From assembly GCA_002415785.1 (NCBI GenBank), contig DIAJ01000023.1, positions 1-44,025 on the forward strand: a stretch of DNA of 44,025 bases, read 5' to 3'. This stretch comes from Flavobacteriales bacterium UBA5081 (GTDB taxonomy: Bacteria; Bacteroidota; Bacteroidia; Flavobacteriales_E; Vicingaceae). This document shows positions 25,221 to 33,707 of the stretch, in pieces. Under the pieces are notes generated by a model, which was given only the letters and a program-made list of their open reading frames with translations, did no database searches and was not told where the DNA came from. Position 1 is the stretch's first letter. The number at the start of each line of letters is the position of its first letter. Both the position numbers and the translations under genes were made by a program.

Positions 25221-26234
25221 TTGAGTAAGACAATTAATATACTTGGAATAGAATCATCTTGTGATGATACTTCTGCTGCGATTATCTCGAACCGCAAGAT
25301 ACTTGCCAATTTAATAGCCAACCAAAAAGTACACGCTGAATACGGCGGTGTAGTTCCTGAATTGGCATCAAGAGCCCATCAAAAAAATATTGTTCCCGTA
25401 GTGAGTCAAGCCTTAAAAAAAGCAAACTTAAGCTTGAATGACATAGATGCCATAGCTTATACTCGAGGGCCCGGGCTACTTGGCTCACTTCTGGTTGGCG
25501 GTTCATTTGCCAAAGGACTAAGCATGACACTTCAAAAACCACTTATAGAAGTCAACCACATGCAAGCCCATATTTTAGCTCATTTTATTGACGACAATGC
25601 CTCTAGTCCCAACTTTCCATTTTTATGTTTAACAGTTAGCGGTGGACATACTCAAATTGTTTTGGTGAGAGATTATTTAAAAATGGAAATAATCGGTGAA
25701 ACTTTGGATGATGCAGCCGGTGAGGCCTTTGATAAAGCGGCAAAAATGATGGGACTTCCCTACCCCGGTGGTCCTTTAGTCGACAAATACGCTCAAGAAG
25801 GCAATGCAGAGAAATTTAGCTTTAATGCCGGAGAAATGGACAATTACAACTTCAGTTTTAGTGGCTTAAAAACAAATATTCTTTATTTCTTAAGAAAGGA
25901 AGTGGATAAAAACCCCAATTTTATTCAAGAAAACTTGAATGACTTATGTGCTTCTATTCAAAAATGCATAATAGACACACTCTTTGTAAAGTTGGAAAAG
26001 GCTGTAAAAGACTTGAATATAAATGAAGTTGCCATTGCCGGAGGTGTTTCTGCAAACTCAGGAATACGGAAAAGACTGCTAGAAAAAGAAAATCAAGGCT
26101 GGAGAGTTCATATTCCCAAATTTGAATATTGTACTGATAATGCAGCCATGATTGCCATGGTTGGATTTATAAAATTCCAGGCTAATGACTTTTCAGAACT
26201 ATCTGAAGCTCCCCAAGCAAGACTTAAGTTTTAA
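25221..26234 (+). CDS. tsaD: tRNA threonylcarbamoyladenosine synthesis protein TsaD
   Basis: TsaD, with TsaB and TsaE, transfers threonylcarbamoyl to A37 of ANN-decoding tRNAs. The 337-residue protein has the ASKHA-fold start LGIESSCDDTSAAI, the metal-binding HMQAH (near residue 112-116), the nucleotide-binding LTVSGGHTQIV, DDAAGEAFDKAAKMMGLPYPGG and the C-terminal IAGGVSANSG and YCTDNAAMIA. The start is TTG at 25221: no ATG lies near and the next upstream in-frame codons run into a stop at 25191. Its 3' end overlaps the convergent hydrolase gene by 11 bases. Confidence 0.96.
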   Translation: MSKTINILGIESSCDDTSAAIISNRKILANLIANQKVHAEYGGVVPELASRAHQKNIVPVVSQALKKANLSLNDIDAIAYTRGPGLLGSLLVGGSFAKGLSMTLQKPLIEVNHMQAHILAHFIDDNASSPNFPFLCLTVSGGHTQIVLVRDYLKMEIIGETLDDAAGEAFDKAAKMMGLPYPGGPLVDKYAQEGNAEKFSFNAGEMDNYNFSFSGLKTNILYFLRKEVDKNPNFIQENLNDLCASIQKCIIDTLFVKLEKAVKDLNINEVAIAGGVSANSGIRKRLLEKENQGWRVHIPKFEYCTDNAAMIAMVGFIKFQANDFSELSEAPQARLKF

Positions 26235-27075
26235 AAAAATTCAAAGTAGCTTCTAATGCTTCTTTGGTGTATATTGGCAACTCACTTTCATTGTAAGGGT
26301 GTTTTCCACCAAATGTATGACCGGCACCTTTAATTAAAGCCAATTCAGCTTTATTGTTCCATTCAGCCATTTTCTTAGCATCATTTTGAGAAACGGTTTC
26401 ATCAGCTGTTCCGTGTACAATTAGCTGAGGAATTCGCAAATCACTAATTTGCCGATGAATATTAAGCATTTCCTGATTTCGATATAAATCTTCAACAAAG
26501 TTATATAGCTGCGGCATGTCTTGATTTGTGCGGCTATTGTTGATCAATCTCAACCTTTTATTTCTCCATTCTTTTAATTCATTTTCTTTTGGCAATCGGG
26601 CTAATAAATCAGCTACTGCAGACCAACTGGCTACTTTAGAAATAGATGAATTTCTAACTGCATGTAAAACCGCCATTGACCCTCCTCTGCTATGTCCCAT
26701 GACATTTATTTCATCTAGCTTCACTTTAGGAAATAAATTTCCTTCATTCTTCATTGCCCAATCATACACAGCATCTAAATCCATCAATTCTTTAGAATAT
26801 GTATTTTTTGAAAATGCGTCTAAATCCGGAAAGTCAATCGCTTCCTCAACAGTTCCCCCATTGTGAGAAAAATTAAAACTAATAACTGTAAATCCACTTT
26901 TAGCAATTGAATTAAAAATCATGGGAAAAGTTCCCCAATCTTTAAATCCTTTAAAACCATGTGCGAAAATGATTAGAGGCTGTTTTGCAGCTTTTTCTGA
27001 ATAATATACGTCTAACAATGAAGTTCTGGCATTTGCTCCCGTAAAAATCTGATTTTTGAGTACTTTTATGTTCAT
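26224..27075 (-). CDS. Alpha/beta hydrolase
   Basis: A 283-residue cytoplasmic alpha/beta-hydrolase, of the dienelactone hydrolase/acyl-peptidase-like kind. The oxyanion strand is LIIFAHGFKGFKDWG (about 34-48), the nucleophile elbow is GHSRGGS (about 128-134), the acid is in IVHGTADETVS and the catalytic His in GAGHTFGGKHPY. All three triad positions are present, so it should be active, but the substrate cannot be read from the sequence. It is convergent with tsaD, with an 11-base overlap. Confidence 0.88.
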   Translation of the reverse strand: MNIKVLKNQIFTGANARTSLLDVYYSEKAAKQPLIIFAHGFKGFKDWGTFPMIFNSIAKSGFTVISFNFSHNGGTVEEAIDFPDLDAFSKNTYSKELMDLDAVYDWAMKNEGNLFPKVKLDEINVMGHSRGGSMAVLHAVRNSSISKVASWSAVADLLARLPKENELKEWRNKRLRLINNSRTNQDMPQLYNFVEDLYRNQEMLNIHRQISDLRIPQLIVHGTADETVSQNDAKKMAEWNNKAELALIKGAGHTFGGKHPYNESELPIYTKEALEATLNFFKT

Positions 27076-27087
27076 GAGTGAATCTAT

Positions 27088-27095
27088 TAAATTTG
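27088..27095 (+). promoter_or_regulatory. -7 element of the secreted protease gene
   Basis: TAAATTTG, exact consensus, 41 bases before ATG 27137 and just upstream of the divergent hydrolase start. Confidence 0.5.
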
Positions 27096-27136
27096 AATGA
27101 TGAATAAACTAAAAGTTAAAGGCAACTTGATTTAAA

Positions 27137-29425
27137 ATGAGAATGTACAAAATATATTTTTTCTTATTAACCATACTAGTCACTTTTAGTTTAAGTGCAC
27201 AAATCACCACGGGGGAACTGCCCCCAAATCGAATTTTAAAAAATAATATTCAATTAATAGGTGAACATACCTTTCAAGAAAAACTAATTATTCCAAAGCC
27301 GAATGTAAAACAGCTCTTAAAAGAAGATGAAGCTGAATTAAAAGAAGGAAAAGCATGGCGATTTGGAACAGCTATTGACTCCAACTTCTCAATATCTACC
27401 AAAGGTAAATGGCAGCATTTTAGCAATGGCAAAAGCTTGTGGACTTTTGAGGTAATGGCTGAAGGAGCTTATTCTTTAAACTTTAACTTCGACACATTCA
27501 AACTTTCCTCTTCAGCCAAGCTATTCATCTACAATACATTCAACAAAGATTACTTAGGAGCATTAACTAAGGTTAATAATACAGAAGATTTAAAAATGGC
27601 AAGTCGCCCCATTAAAGGAGATCGTATTCAATTCGAATTATGGATCAATAGTGATGAATTAAATCAAAACTTATTTAGTTGCAAAGAAGTTGTATATGCC
27701 TATAAGGATATATTTAATAAAACAGATAAAAGTTTTGGAAGCTCAGGAAGTTGTAACATTAATATTAACTGCGAAGAAGGCGATCCTTGGCAAGATATTA
27801 AAAGATCGGTGGTTATGACACTCACCAATAACAATACTCGCTTGTGCACCGGAACACTACTTAACAATACTGCACAAGATTCCACTCCTTATATCTTAAC
27901 AGCCAATCATTGTGGCAATTCAGCTTCAATATTTGTATTTAATTACGAAAGTGCCGCTTGCTCGCCAAATACCGACGGTAGTTTGTCAAATTCAATCTAT
28001 GGTGCTACACTTAGAGCAAGAAACTTTGATAGTGATTTTATTTTATATGAGTTAAGTTCAGTACCACCTGCGTCTTACCAAGTTTATTATGCAGGTTGGT
28101 CTGCAATTGCTAGTCCCGCAGAATATGCGACATGTATTCATCACCCAAGTGGAGATGTTAAAAAAATAAGTATTGCTCAAGGAGCTGTAATCAGCGATAC
28201 TTATAATAATACCGGAACAGTTGAAAATCATTGGAGAGTTAAGCGGTGGGAAAAGGGAACGACGGAGTCCGGTTCTTCAGGTTCACCATTATTTAATGAA
28301 AGTCAAAGAGTAGTAGGGCAACTTCAAGGTGGTACTGCTTCATGTAATAACTCAGCAGGCTCTGATTATTACGGTAAATTTTCTACCTCTTGGAATACAG
28401 CGACTGACAGTTCTCAAAAACTATCTCATTGGTTAGACCCAATAAATACATCGCAATTGGAAATTGATGGTTTCGATCCTAGCCCAGCTAGCTATAACCT
28501 AGATTTGGAGTTGAAATACAATTACAATCTACCTTTTTACACCTGCGAATCATTAAACTTTAATTTTTTAGTCAAAAATGTTGGGAATCTCCCTGTTGAC
28601 AGTTTCATTATTGACTTTTACATTAATAATCAGTTGATATACAGTAAAAAACACACAAACAAACTAACTAGAAATCAAACAATTACAATTCCTGCTAATT
28701 CAAATCCCGATACATTTGGAACAGCAGATGTAAAAATTGTTATTAAAGAAGTAAATGGAACTGTAGATCAAAACTCAACTAATGACACATTAACAAATCA
28801 ACTTTTTTACAACTCCTCTCCCATTTCGATGTTTTTAGAATTAAAAACTGATGATTATGGAAGTGAAACTACTTGGGAGGTAAGTTCAAATTCTGCTTTT
28901 CCAACTTTTAGGTTATATGAAGGTGGACCATATCCTAATATTGAAGGTGGAAATACATACAAAGACACTTTATGCTTTTATGACAGTTGCTTTAAATTTA
29001 CACTTTATGATACATTTAACGATGGGTTTAACGGGGGGTTTGGCGACGGCTATTTATATCTTAAAAGTGACAGTGGAGATACCGTTATTTATGAAAACAA
29101 TTTCACGAGCGGTCAAAAAACATATACTTTTTGCATTGAAGACACTTCCACAATAATCATCGATAAAAAGAAAGATAATGCGCAATTTAAACTTTACCCT
29201 AACCCCATAAGAAAAGGACAAGTGCTTAATTGGACTAGAAAAGGTTATGAGTCGCAAGTAATGGATATTCAAATTCACAATTTACAAGGTGAAATTGTCC
29301 TTAAGTACAAGCAAGTTAAAGAAATATTAATTCCAAATTATCTTAGCCAAGGAATGTACATTTTAAAAGCCAAAGCTGACTATCAAGACGAATGGCTAAC
29401 AAAAGAAAAACTAATCATTTATTAG
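27137..29425 (+). CDS. Secreted Lys-C-like serine endopeptidase with T9SS tail
   Basis: A 762-residue exported serine protease of the trypsin fold, most like lysyl endopeptidases. After a signal peptide (ends near LSAQ, residue 22) comes a propeptide-like domain to about 200. The protease domain (about 205-440) has His258 in LTANHCGN, Asp300 in SDFILYEL and Ser381 in SGSSGSPLF, with paired cysteines. A CARDB-like beta domain follows (about 455-560), then a segment with YDTFNDGFNGGFGDGYLYL, and a type A T9SS sorting domain in the last about 75 residues (FKLYPNPIRKGQ onward). It is probably an extracellular protein-degrading enzyme; lysine specificity is not proven. ATG 27143 is an alternative start two codons later. 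Confidence 0.9.
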   Translation: MRMYKIYFFLLTILVTFSLSAQITTGELPPNRILKNNIQLIGEHTFQEKLIIPKPNVKQLLKEDEAELKEGKAWRFGTAIDSNFSISTKGKWQHFSNGKSLWTFEVMAEGAYSLNFNFDTFKLSSSAKLFIYNTFNKDYLGALTKVNNTEDLKMASRPIKGDRIQFELWINSDELNQNLFSCKEVVYAYKDIFNKTDKSFGSSGSCNININCEEGDPWQDIKRSVVMTLTNNNTRLCTGTLLNNTAQDSTPYILTANHCGNSASIFVFNYESAACSPNTDGSLSNSIYGATLRARNFDSDFILYELSSVPPASYQVYYAGWSAIASPAEYATCIHHPSGDVKKISIAQGAVISDTYNNTGTVENHWRVKRWEKGTTESGSSGSPLFNESQRVVGQLQGGTASCNNSAGSDYYGKFSTSWNTATDSSQKLSHWLDPINTSQLEIDGFDPSPASYNLDLELKYNYNLPFYTCESLNFNFLVKNVGNLPVDSFIIDFYINNQLIYSKKHTNKLTRNQTITIPANSNPDTFGTADVKIVIKEVNGTVDQNSTNDTLTNQLFYNSSPISMFLELKTDDYGSETTWEVSSNSAFPTFRLYEGGPYPNIEGGNTYKDTLCFYDSCFKFTLYDTFNDGFNGGFGDGYLYLKSDSGDTVIYENNFTSGQKTYTFCIEDTSTIIIDKKKDNAQFKLYPNPIRKGQVLNWTRKGYESQVMDIQIHNLQGEIVLKYKQVKEILIPNYLSQGMYILKAKADYQDEWLTKEKLIIY

Positions 29426-29545
29426 CTACCAGCTTGAGTTGTACATTTGATTAGATGAGCGGACTTTCATCCCTTTTTTTGACCCACCACAAGATGCTAA
29501 AATAACTGAAAATAGAATAACACAAATAAGGGTTACTTTTTTCAT
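29426..29545 (-). CDS. Tiny lipoprotein (39 aa)
   Basis: A complete ORF from ATG 29545 to TAG 29426 encodes 39 residues: a lipoprotein signal (MKKVTLICVILFSVILASC, lipidated Cys19) followed by only about 20 residues, GGSKKGMKVRSSNQMYNSSW. The signal closely parallels that of the next tiny lipoprotein 65 bases upstream, so the two look like a tandem pair. Such mini-lipoproteins are common near outer-membrane genes in Bacteroidota and rarely have a known role. It is too short for most gene finders. Confidence 0.65.
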   Translation of the reverse strand: MKKVTLICVILFSVILASCGGSKKGMKVRSSNQMYNSSW

Positions 29546-29610
29546 GATTACAACAAACTTTATATTTATAATCTTATAAATAAAGTACGAAAGTAAGTAT
29601 CTAATGTTAC

Positions 29611-29760
29611 CTATTTACCCCAAACATGTTTATTCTTATCTGCTTTATTTCCCATAGCAGAACCCGACTTAACTCTTGAGTACTTACTGCTGCTACAAGA
29701 AGCTAAAGTAATACTAATAACAAATGTGGCAATTAAGCCGATAACAATTGATTTTTTCAT
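29611..29760 (-). CDS. Tiny lipoprotein (49 aa)
   Basis: ATG 29760 starts a 49-residue lipoprotein: signal MKKSIVIGLIATFVISITLASC with lipidated Cys22, then a mature part of 28 residues rich in K, S and G (SSSKYSRVKSGSAMGNKADK, ending HVWGK). A longer reading from 29880 is rejected because it runs through the end of the upstream lipoprotein gene in another frame and would bury the signal. It lies 10 bases after the 192-residue lipoprotein gene, so it is probably in the same transcript. Confidence 0.7.
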   Translation of the reverse strand: MKKSIVIGLIATFVISITLASCSSSKYSRVKSGSAMGNKADKNKHVWGK

Positions 29761-29770
29761 CTGACTAATT

Positions 29771-30349
29771 TTAATATAATTTATACGGAACTGTAGCATT
29801 AAAAATTCTAACACCTGCATCGCATAGACTTTCTTTATTAACCTGATAGTTAAGTGTAATTCGAACTGTTCCAACAACATTTTGATCTATTCCTCCAACA
29901 GTTGACCATTCACTTTCTAAACCTAATATTTTGTCATTTACATCCAAATCTCGATCATTTAACCTCAATTCATCAGTATCCATATCTCTATAACAAACAA
30001 TGTAATCATACCCATTATTTCTTATCTGTTGGGTTACATCATTACTACCATCATAAAACCGAATAAAAGCTTTAAAATCTTTATCCGAGTTAATCTCTCT
30101 TTCTAAGCGAATAGTATCATAAATAGCTGTTTCTGTATCAAAACCTCCATACTTAAACGTATCTATCGGCTGACCGGGATTTGATGGGTTTTCAATTATG
30201 AACCAATAACCATCAACTTTAATGTCACCAGAATCTAAAGGTTGATTATTATCGCCCCCTATCTTCTTCTCCTCTTCCTTCTCGCAAGAAAAGCTCATTA
30301 ATATTAAAGAAGCAAGAAATAATTTTGCAAACGTTTTGAAAATGCTCAT
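29771..30349 (-). CDS. Lipoprotein, paralogue of receptor-linked lipoprotein
   Basis: A 192-residue lipoprotein (Cys22 in MSFSCEKEEEKK). The acidic/basic residues right after the Cys resemble the Bacteroidota lipoprotein export signal for surface display. Its mature part aligns by eye with the 187-residue lipoprotein upstream: shared PIDTF, IRF-D-SN, IVCY against LVCF, GLESEW against GLASRW, LNYQVNKESLCDAG against LKHQLGLKNGNCDIG. The two are therefore duplicates. It has its own exact -7 element and is separated from its paralogue by a strong terminator, so it can be expressed separately. No known domain is recognised. Confidence 0.75.
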   Translation of the reverse strand: MSIFKTFAKLFLASLILMSFSCEKEEEKKIGGDNNQPLDSGDIKVDGYWFIIENPSNPGQPIDTFKYGGFDTETAIYDTIRLEREINSDKDFKAFIRFYDGSNDVTQQIRNNGYDYIVCYRDMDTDELRLNDRDLDVNDKILGLESEWSTVGGIDQNVVGTVRITLNYQVNKESLCDAGVRIFNATVPYKLY

Positions 30350-30367
30350 AATGGTTAATTGTTACTT

Positions 30368-30375
30368 CAAAGTTA
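30368..30375 (-). promoter_or_regulatory. -7 element of second lipoprotein unit
   Basis: TAACTTTG on the minus strand, exact consensus, 18 bases before the ATG at 30349 and directly after the terminator of the preceding unit. Confidence 0.6.
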
Positions 30376-30396
30376 ACAAGATATCTTTAATTTTTT

Positions 30397-30436
30397 AAAA
30401 AAATTAGTTGCCTACTATTATGGCAGGCAACTAATT
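30397..30436 (-). terminator. Rho-independent terminator after first lipoprotein
   Basis: Perfect 12-base arms AATTAGTTGCCT and AGGCAACTAATT with an 11-base loop, running into a T run on the minus strand. It lies a few bases past the stop of the receptor-linked lipoprotein gene and separates the two lipoprotein units. Confidence 0.88.
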
Positions 30437-30443
30437 CATTAAT

Positions 30444-31007
30444 CTACTGAATAATTAAAGGAAAATTTACTTCAACGTCAGTTTCTCCTATATCACAATT
30501 TCCATTTTTAAGTCCCAGTTGATGTTTTAGTGTTAATGTAAGCGATCCACTTGCGGCAATTCCGCTTTCCCATCTAGATGCTAATCCTAGAGGATATGTT
30601 CCGTCTGAGTCTGTAATTTCAATATCTAATGTTGCTACATCTGAATTAAAACACACTAAATGCTCATCGTCTTCTTGTAGAATTTCAACCGTTATGTCTT
30701 CAACATCATTCGGGTTTGATTCATCCAAAAAGCGAATGCTTAAATGATAGGTAGTATTTGAGCTTAAGTAAAGACTGTCAATAATAGGATCGTTACCGCC
30801 TACTCCATCAACATCTTTAAAATAAAAAGTATCAATTGGGTTGTCTAAGGAGTCTGAAAACTGCAACTCTACTGTTGTAATTAGTTCCTCTTCATTTGGG
30901 TTTACATTTGAATCAGGATTTACTGAAGTATCATCATCGTCTTTACAAGCGACAATGCTAAGTGATAAAACTCCCAACAAGCTAATTGTTTTAATTACTG
31001 ATTTCAT
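30444..31007 (-). CDS. Receptor-linked lipoprotein, probably surface exposed
   Basis: A 187-residue lipoprotein (Cys21 in SIVACKDDDD). The Lys-Asp-Asp after the Cys matches the Bacteroidota lipoprotein export signal (lysine/acid type) that sends lipoproteins to the cell surface. The mature protein is acidic and beta-rich (TVELQFSDSLDNPIDTFYF, LYLSSNTTYHLSIRFLDESN) with Cys residues in HLVCF and NGNCDIG. It starts 15 bases after the TonB-dependent receptor and precedes a terminator, so it is the receptor's operon partner, analogous in position to SusD- or HmuY-type surface lipoproteins, but it belongs to neither family by eye. A paralogue follows. Confidence 0.75.
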   Translation of the reverse strand: MKSVIKTISLLGVLSLSIVACKDDDDTSVNPDSNVNPNEEELITTVELQFSDSLDNPIDTFYFKDVDGVGGNDPIIDSLYLSSNTTYHLSIRFLDESNPNDVEDITVEILQEDDEHLVCFNSDVATLDIEITDSDGTYPLGLASRWESGIAASGSLTLTLKHQLGLKNGNCDIGETDVEVNFPLIIQ

Positions 31008-31022
31008 AGTTAATTATTTAAG

Positions 31023-33332
31023 TTAAAAATTTATTTTTAAATGAATATTTATATTTCTTCCCTGAGCATCTGTGAAGTACCGAAACCTGTTCAAATAATC
31101 TCTGTATTTTGTATTTAACAAGTTTCTAACTTCTATACTCAATTGAGCTTTTATCTTTTCTTTCTCTAAAACGGGCATAAGCACTGAAGCATGAAAAAGT
31201 TGATAAGCTTCGGGTGGTGGAGCTATTTCTTCATTTTCATTAAAACGGTATTGACTAAAAACATATTGCTGACCTAGTCGAATACTCATCTTCGACTTCT
31301 CCTTTATTCGAAAACGATAGTTCAAACTGTTTGATGTTCGATTGGAAGGCATAAAAATCAAATAACTATTTTCAGTTAAATTGTTTGCCCATAAAAAGTT
31401 CCAATTCGACTCAAAGTTTAAGTTTTCAGTTATCGAAAAATTAAATTTTTGATCAATCCCATTTATTAAAGCATCTGTGTTGTTCCAACTAAATGCCGGA
31501 AAAGCTCCTCTAATTGTTAATTCTAATCCTTCGGCTTTTAAGTAAATAAAATCTTTAATGTATTTTGAATAAAAGTACGTTTGACTGCTCAATTTTCCCA
31601 TTTCAAATTGAAACCCAACAGAGACTTCGTGCATTTTCTCTTTTAATAAATTAGGACTCCCATTTTCTATACTTGCAGTTCCATGATGTAAACCTTCTCC
31701 AAACAACTCATTAATCTCTGGTGCTCTCTCAGAATATGTATAAGTAGCTTCTGCATTTAATCCATTAAAGAGTCTCCTCTTTGCTCCTAATGAAGCATGA
31801 AAAGTGCTAAAGTCTAAGTTGTAGTTTAAAAGACCTCTTTGGGTAACTTTATATACATCAAAAACTTTATAATTAAATCGAACACCTCCTTCTAACTCCC
31901 ATTGATTAAGCTTTTTATTAGCAACAGAAAAAGCACCTAATTCATTGGATTGATAGTCCGGAATAAAATCGATAAAACTATTAACACTATTTTCTTTATT
32001 TCTAAGGTTTAAACCGCTTTCAATCCTAAGATTGTCAACTTTTTCATGCTTCCATACAACATCTGCAGAATAACTTTCCAAACTCAAAGACATTTCAGGA
32101 ATATTTAATGCTGCTAACTCTCGATTTCTCGGTTGCTCCTTATCAAATTCTTCACGAATATTAAACTGTCTCCCAATTTTTACTGTCAACTGATTTAGCT
32201 CATTGAAATAATACCTCCAATCCAAAACCACCGATTCATGCTGAATTGACTGCTTTGGACGATTAATTTTATATGCGGTATTTTCCTGATGAACCTCTGC
32301 AGGATCACCTCCCTCTATCAAACTTCTTAAATCCGTTAAATTTCCAATATGAGCACCGCTAAAAATGCCAATATCTTCATTAAATTGACTGTAATTGAAC
32401 TGCAGCTTCCACTTCTCTTGAAAATAAGCAGCTGTAGCAGAAAAATTAAGTGCTTCAGTTGCCGTATTCGACTGATAATAGTCGGGCGTTTGCACTGCGG
32501 CAGATTGTTTTCCACTAATTTGCGCTCGCCAAGAAAATGAAGGAAGTTTTTTCAATCCACCCTCCAGCATCAATGAAGAATTCATCAATCGATTATTGGT
32601 TGCATAAACTGCATCAAACTGTCCATCAATTCCTGCAGTTCTTTTAAGAGCTTTAGGTTCAACCAAAACAAATCCACCAAATGCGCCTCCTCCATACTTT
32701 AAAGCACTTGCCCCTTTAATTACAGTGTAATCTGATGCCATAAACGGATCAATCTCTGGTGCATGCTCATCGCCCCATTGTTGACTTTCATGTGTTAAGC
32801 CACCATTTATAATTTGTATGCGGTTAGCAGAAAATCCATTAATTACCGGTTTGGAAATATTCGCTCCTGTTTTTAAAGATTGCACTCCATTTACCGACTC
32901 TAAAACATCAGCGAATGACTGAGATTGTCGATTCATTAAATCAATTTCTGCGATACGGTTGGAGGATTGTTTTTCTTTAAAACTTTCGCCATCAATATTC
33001 ACCGCTTGAAGTTCCTCCAAGTGGTGCTCAAGGTAAAAGTTCCGAACAATCGACTCTTTCAACTCAATTGAGATCGTATCAGACTCACAACCAACGTGGC
33101 TAATAACAAGTTGATATGTTCCGGCACAAAGCCCTCTTAAGCTGAAGTCACCATTCAAATCGGCAACCACACCTTTATGTGATTCTAAAATATAAATGTT
33201 GGAGAAAGACAAAGCAGACTGATCGTGCTCATCAATGACTTTCCCACTAATGCTCAGTTGGCAATTATCCTGACTAAATAAAAAACTATTAAATAGCAGC
33301 AGAATTCCCAACAAAAGGGTATTTCTTGTCAT
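31023..33332 (-). CDS. TonB-dependent outer membrane receptor
   Basis: A 769-residue TonB-dependent transporter. The signal peptide ends near FLFSQ. Residues about 28-110 form a carboxypeptidase-regulatory-like domain (ISGKVIDEHDQSALSFSNIYI, GDFSLRGLCAGTYQLVISHVGC). The plug follows (about 120-225: SFADVLESVNGVQSLKTG, PVINGFSANRIQIINGG, SDYTVIKGASALKYGGGAFGG), then a 22-strand-like barrel to the C-terminal IHLKINF with VRNLLNTKYRDYLNRFRYF. The plug-edge segment SQQWGDEHAPEIDPF, with His and acidic residues, and the adjacent His-rich exported protein hint at a metal substrate, but this is inference. It is followed by a lipoprotein partner gene after 15 bases. Confidence 0.93.
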   Translation of the reverse strand: MTRNTLLLGILLLFNSFLFSQDNCQLSISGKVIDEHDQSALSFSNIYILESHKGVVADLNGDFSLRGLCAGTYQLVISHVGCESDTISIELKESIVRNFYLEHHLEELQAVNIDGESFKEKQSSNRIAEIDLMNRQSQSFADVLESVNGVQSLKTGANISKPVINGFSANRIQIINGGLTHESQQWGDEHAPEIDPFMASDYTVIKGASALKYGGGAFGGFVLVEPKALKRTAGIDGQFDAVYATNNRLMNSSLMLEGGLKKLPSFSWRAQISGKQSAAVQTPDYYQSNTATEALNFSATAAYFQEKWKLQFNYSQFNEDIGIFSGAHIGNLTDLRSLIEGGDPAEVHQENTAYKINRPKQSIQHESVVLDWRYYFNELNQLTVKIGRQFNIREEFDKEQPRNRELAALNIPEMSLSLESYSADVVWKHEKVDNLRIESGLNLRNKENSVNSFIDFIPDYQSNELGAFSVANKKLNQWELEGGVRFNYKVFDVYKVTQRGLLNYNLDFSTFHASLGAKRRLFNGLNAEATYTYSERAPEINELFGEGLHHGTASIENGSPNLLKEKMHEVSVGFQFEMGKLSSQTYFYSKYIKDFIYLKAEGLELTIRGAFPAFSWNNTDALINGIDQKFNFSITENLNFESNWNFLWANNLTENSYLIFMPSNRTSNSLNYRFRIKEKSKMSIRLGQQYVFSQYRFNENEEIAPPPEAYQLFHASVLMPVLEKEKIKAQLSIEVRNLLNTKYRDYLNRFRYFTDAQGRNINIHLKINF

Positions 33333-33364
33333 TTAATTCCTGTCTTGTAAAAGATTTAATTTAC

Positions 33365-33691
33365 TTAAAAGCCAAAAGACAGGAATGGCGGTGCACGACC
33401 TTGCGGAAGCTCCGATTTTAGTGAAGTAAAGTATTGAAAATAAACTAACTCAAACCGCTGAATAAAATACTGGAAATGCTGAATACTAGCAGCTGACGTT
33501 TTGTGCAATAAAGGCAAAACAAAATCAAAAAGCTCACAATCAAAGTGCGGTGACTCTATATGAGCTTCCTGATCCAAACAAACGACCGTTTCGCTTTCAT
33601 GGTGATGAAAGCTTTCAGCAGGAATAATTGCCAAACTCAAGGCAAAGATTAAAACCCCACTAAATAAACGATGTAATGTCTGATTAATCAT
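33365..33691 (-). CDS. Small His/Cys-containing exported protein
   Basis: A 108-residue protein with signal peptide MINQTLHRLFSGVLIFALSL (cleaved near AES). Directly at the mature N-terminus it carries His29-His31, Cys38, His44, His49 and Cys52 (FHHHESETVVCLDQEAHIES, then PHFDCELF), a cluster suited to binding a transition metal. It sits immediately before the TonB receptor in the same direction, as such His-rich small proteins often do in Bacteroidota metal loci. An exact -7 element ends five bases before its ATG, inside the end of the upstream peptidase gene. The function is inferred only from composition and position. Confidence 0.7.
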   Translation of the reverse strand: MINQTLHRLFSGVLIFALSLAIIPAESFHHHESETVVCLDQEAHIESPHFDCELFDFVLPLLHKTSAASIQHFQYFIQRFELVYFQYFTSLKSELPQGRAPPFLSFGF

Positions 33692-33696
33692 CTACG

Positions 33697-33704
33697 CAAA
33701 ATTA
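33697..33704 (-). promoter_or_regulatory. -7 element of the receptor locus
   Basis: TAATTTTG on the minus strand, exact consensus, followed by CGTAG and the ATG at 33691. It lies between and over the stop of the M1 peptidase gene and would start the His-rich protein, receptor and lipoprotein operon. Confidence 0.55.
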
Positions 33705-33707
33705 CAA

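Noticed and set aside
29761..29880. Longer reading of the 49-residue lipoprotein from 29880
   Set aside because: It overlaps the end of the upstream lipoprotein gene in another frame and places a lipoprotein signal in the middle of the protein.
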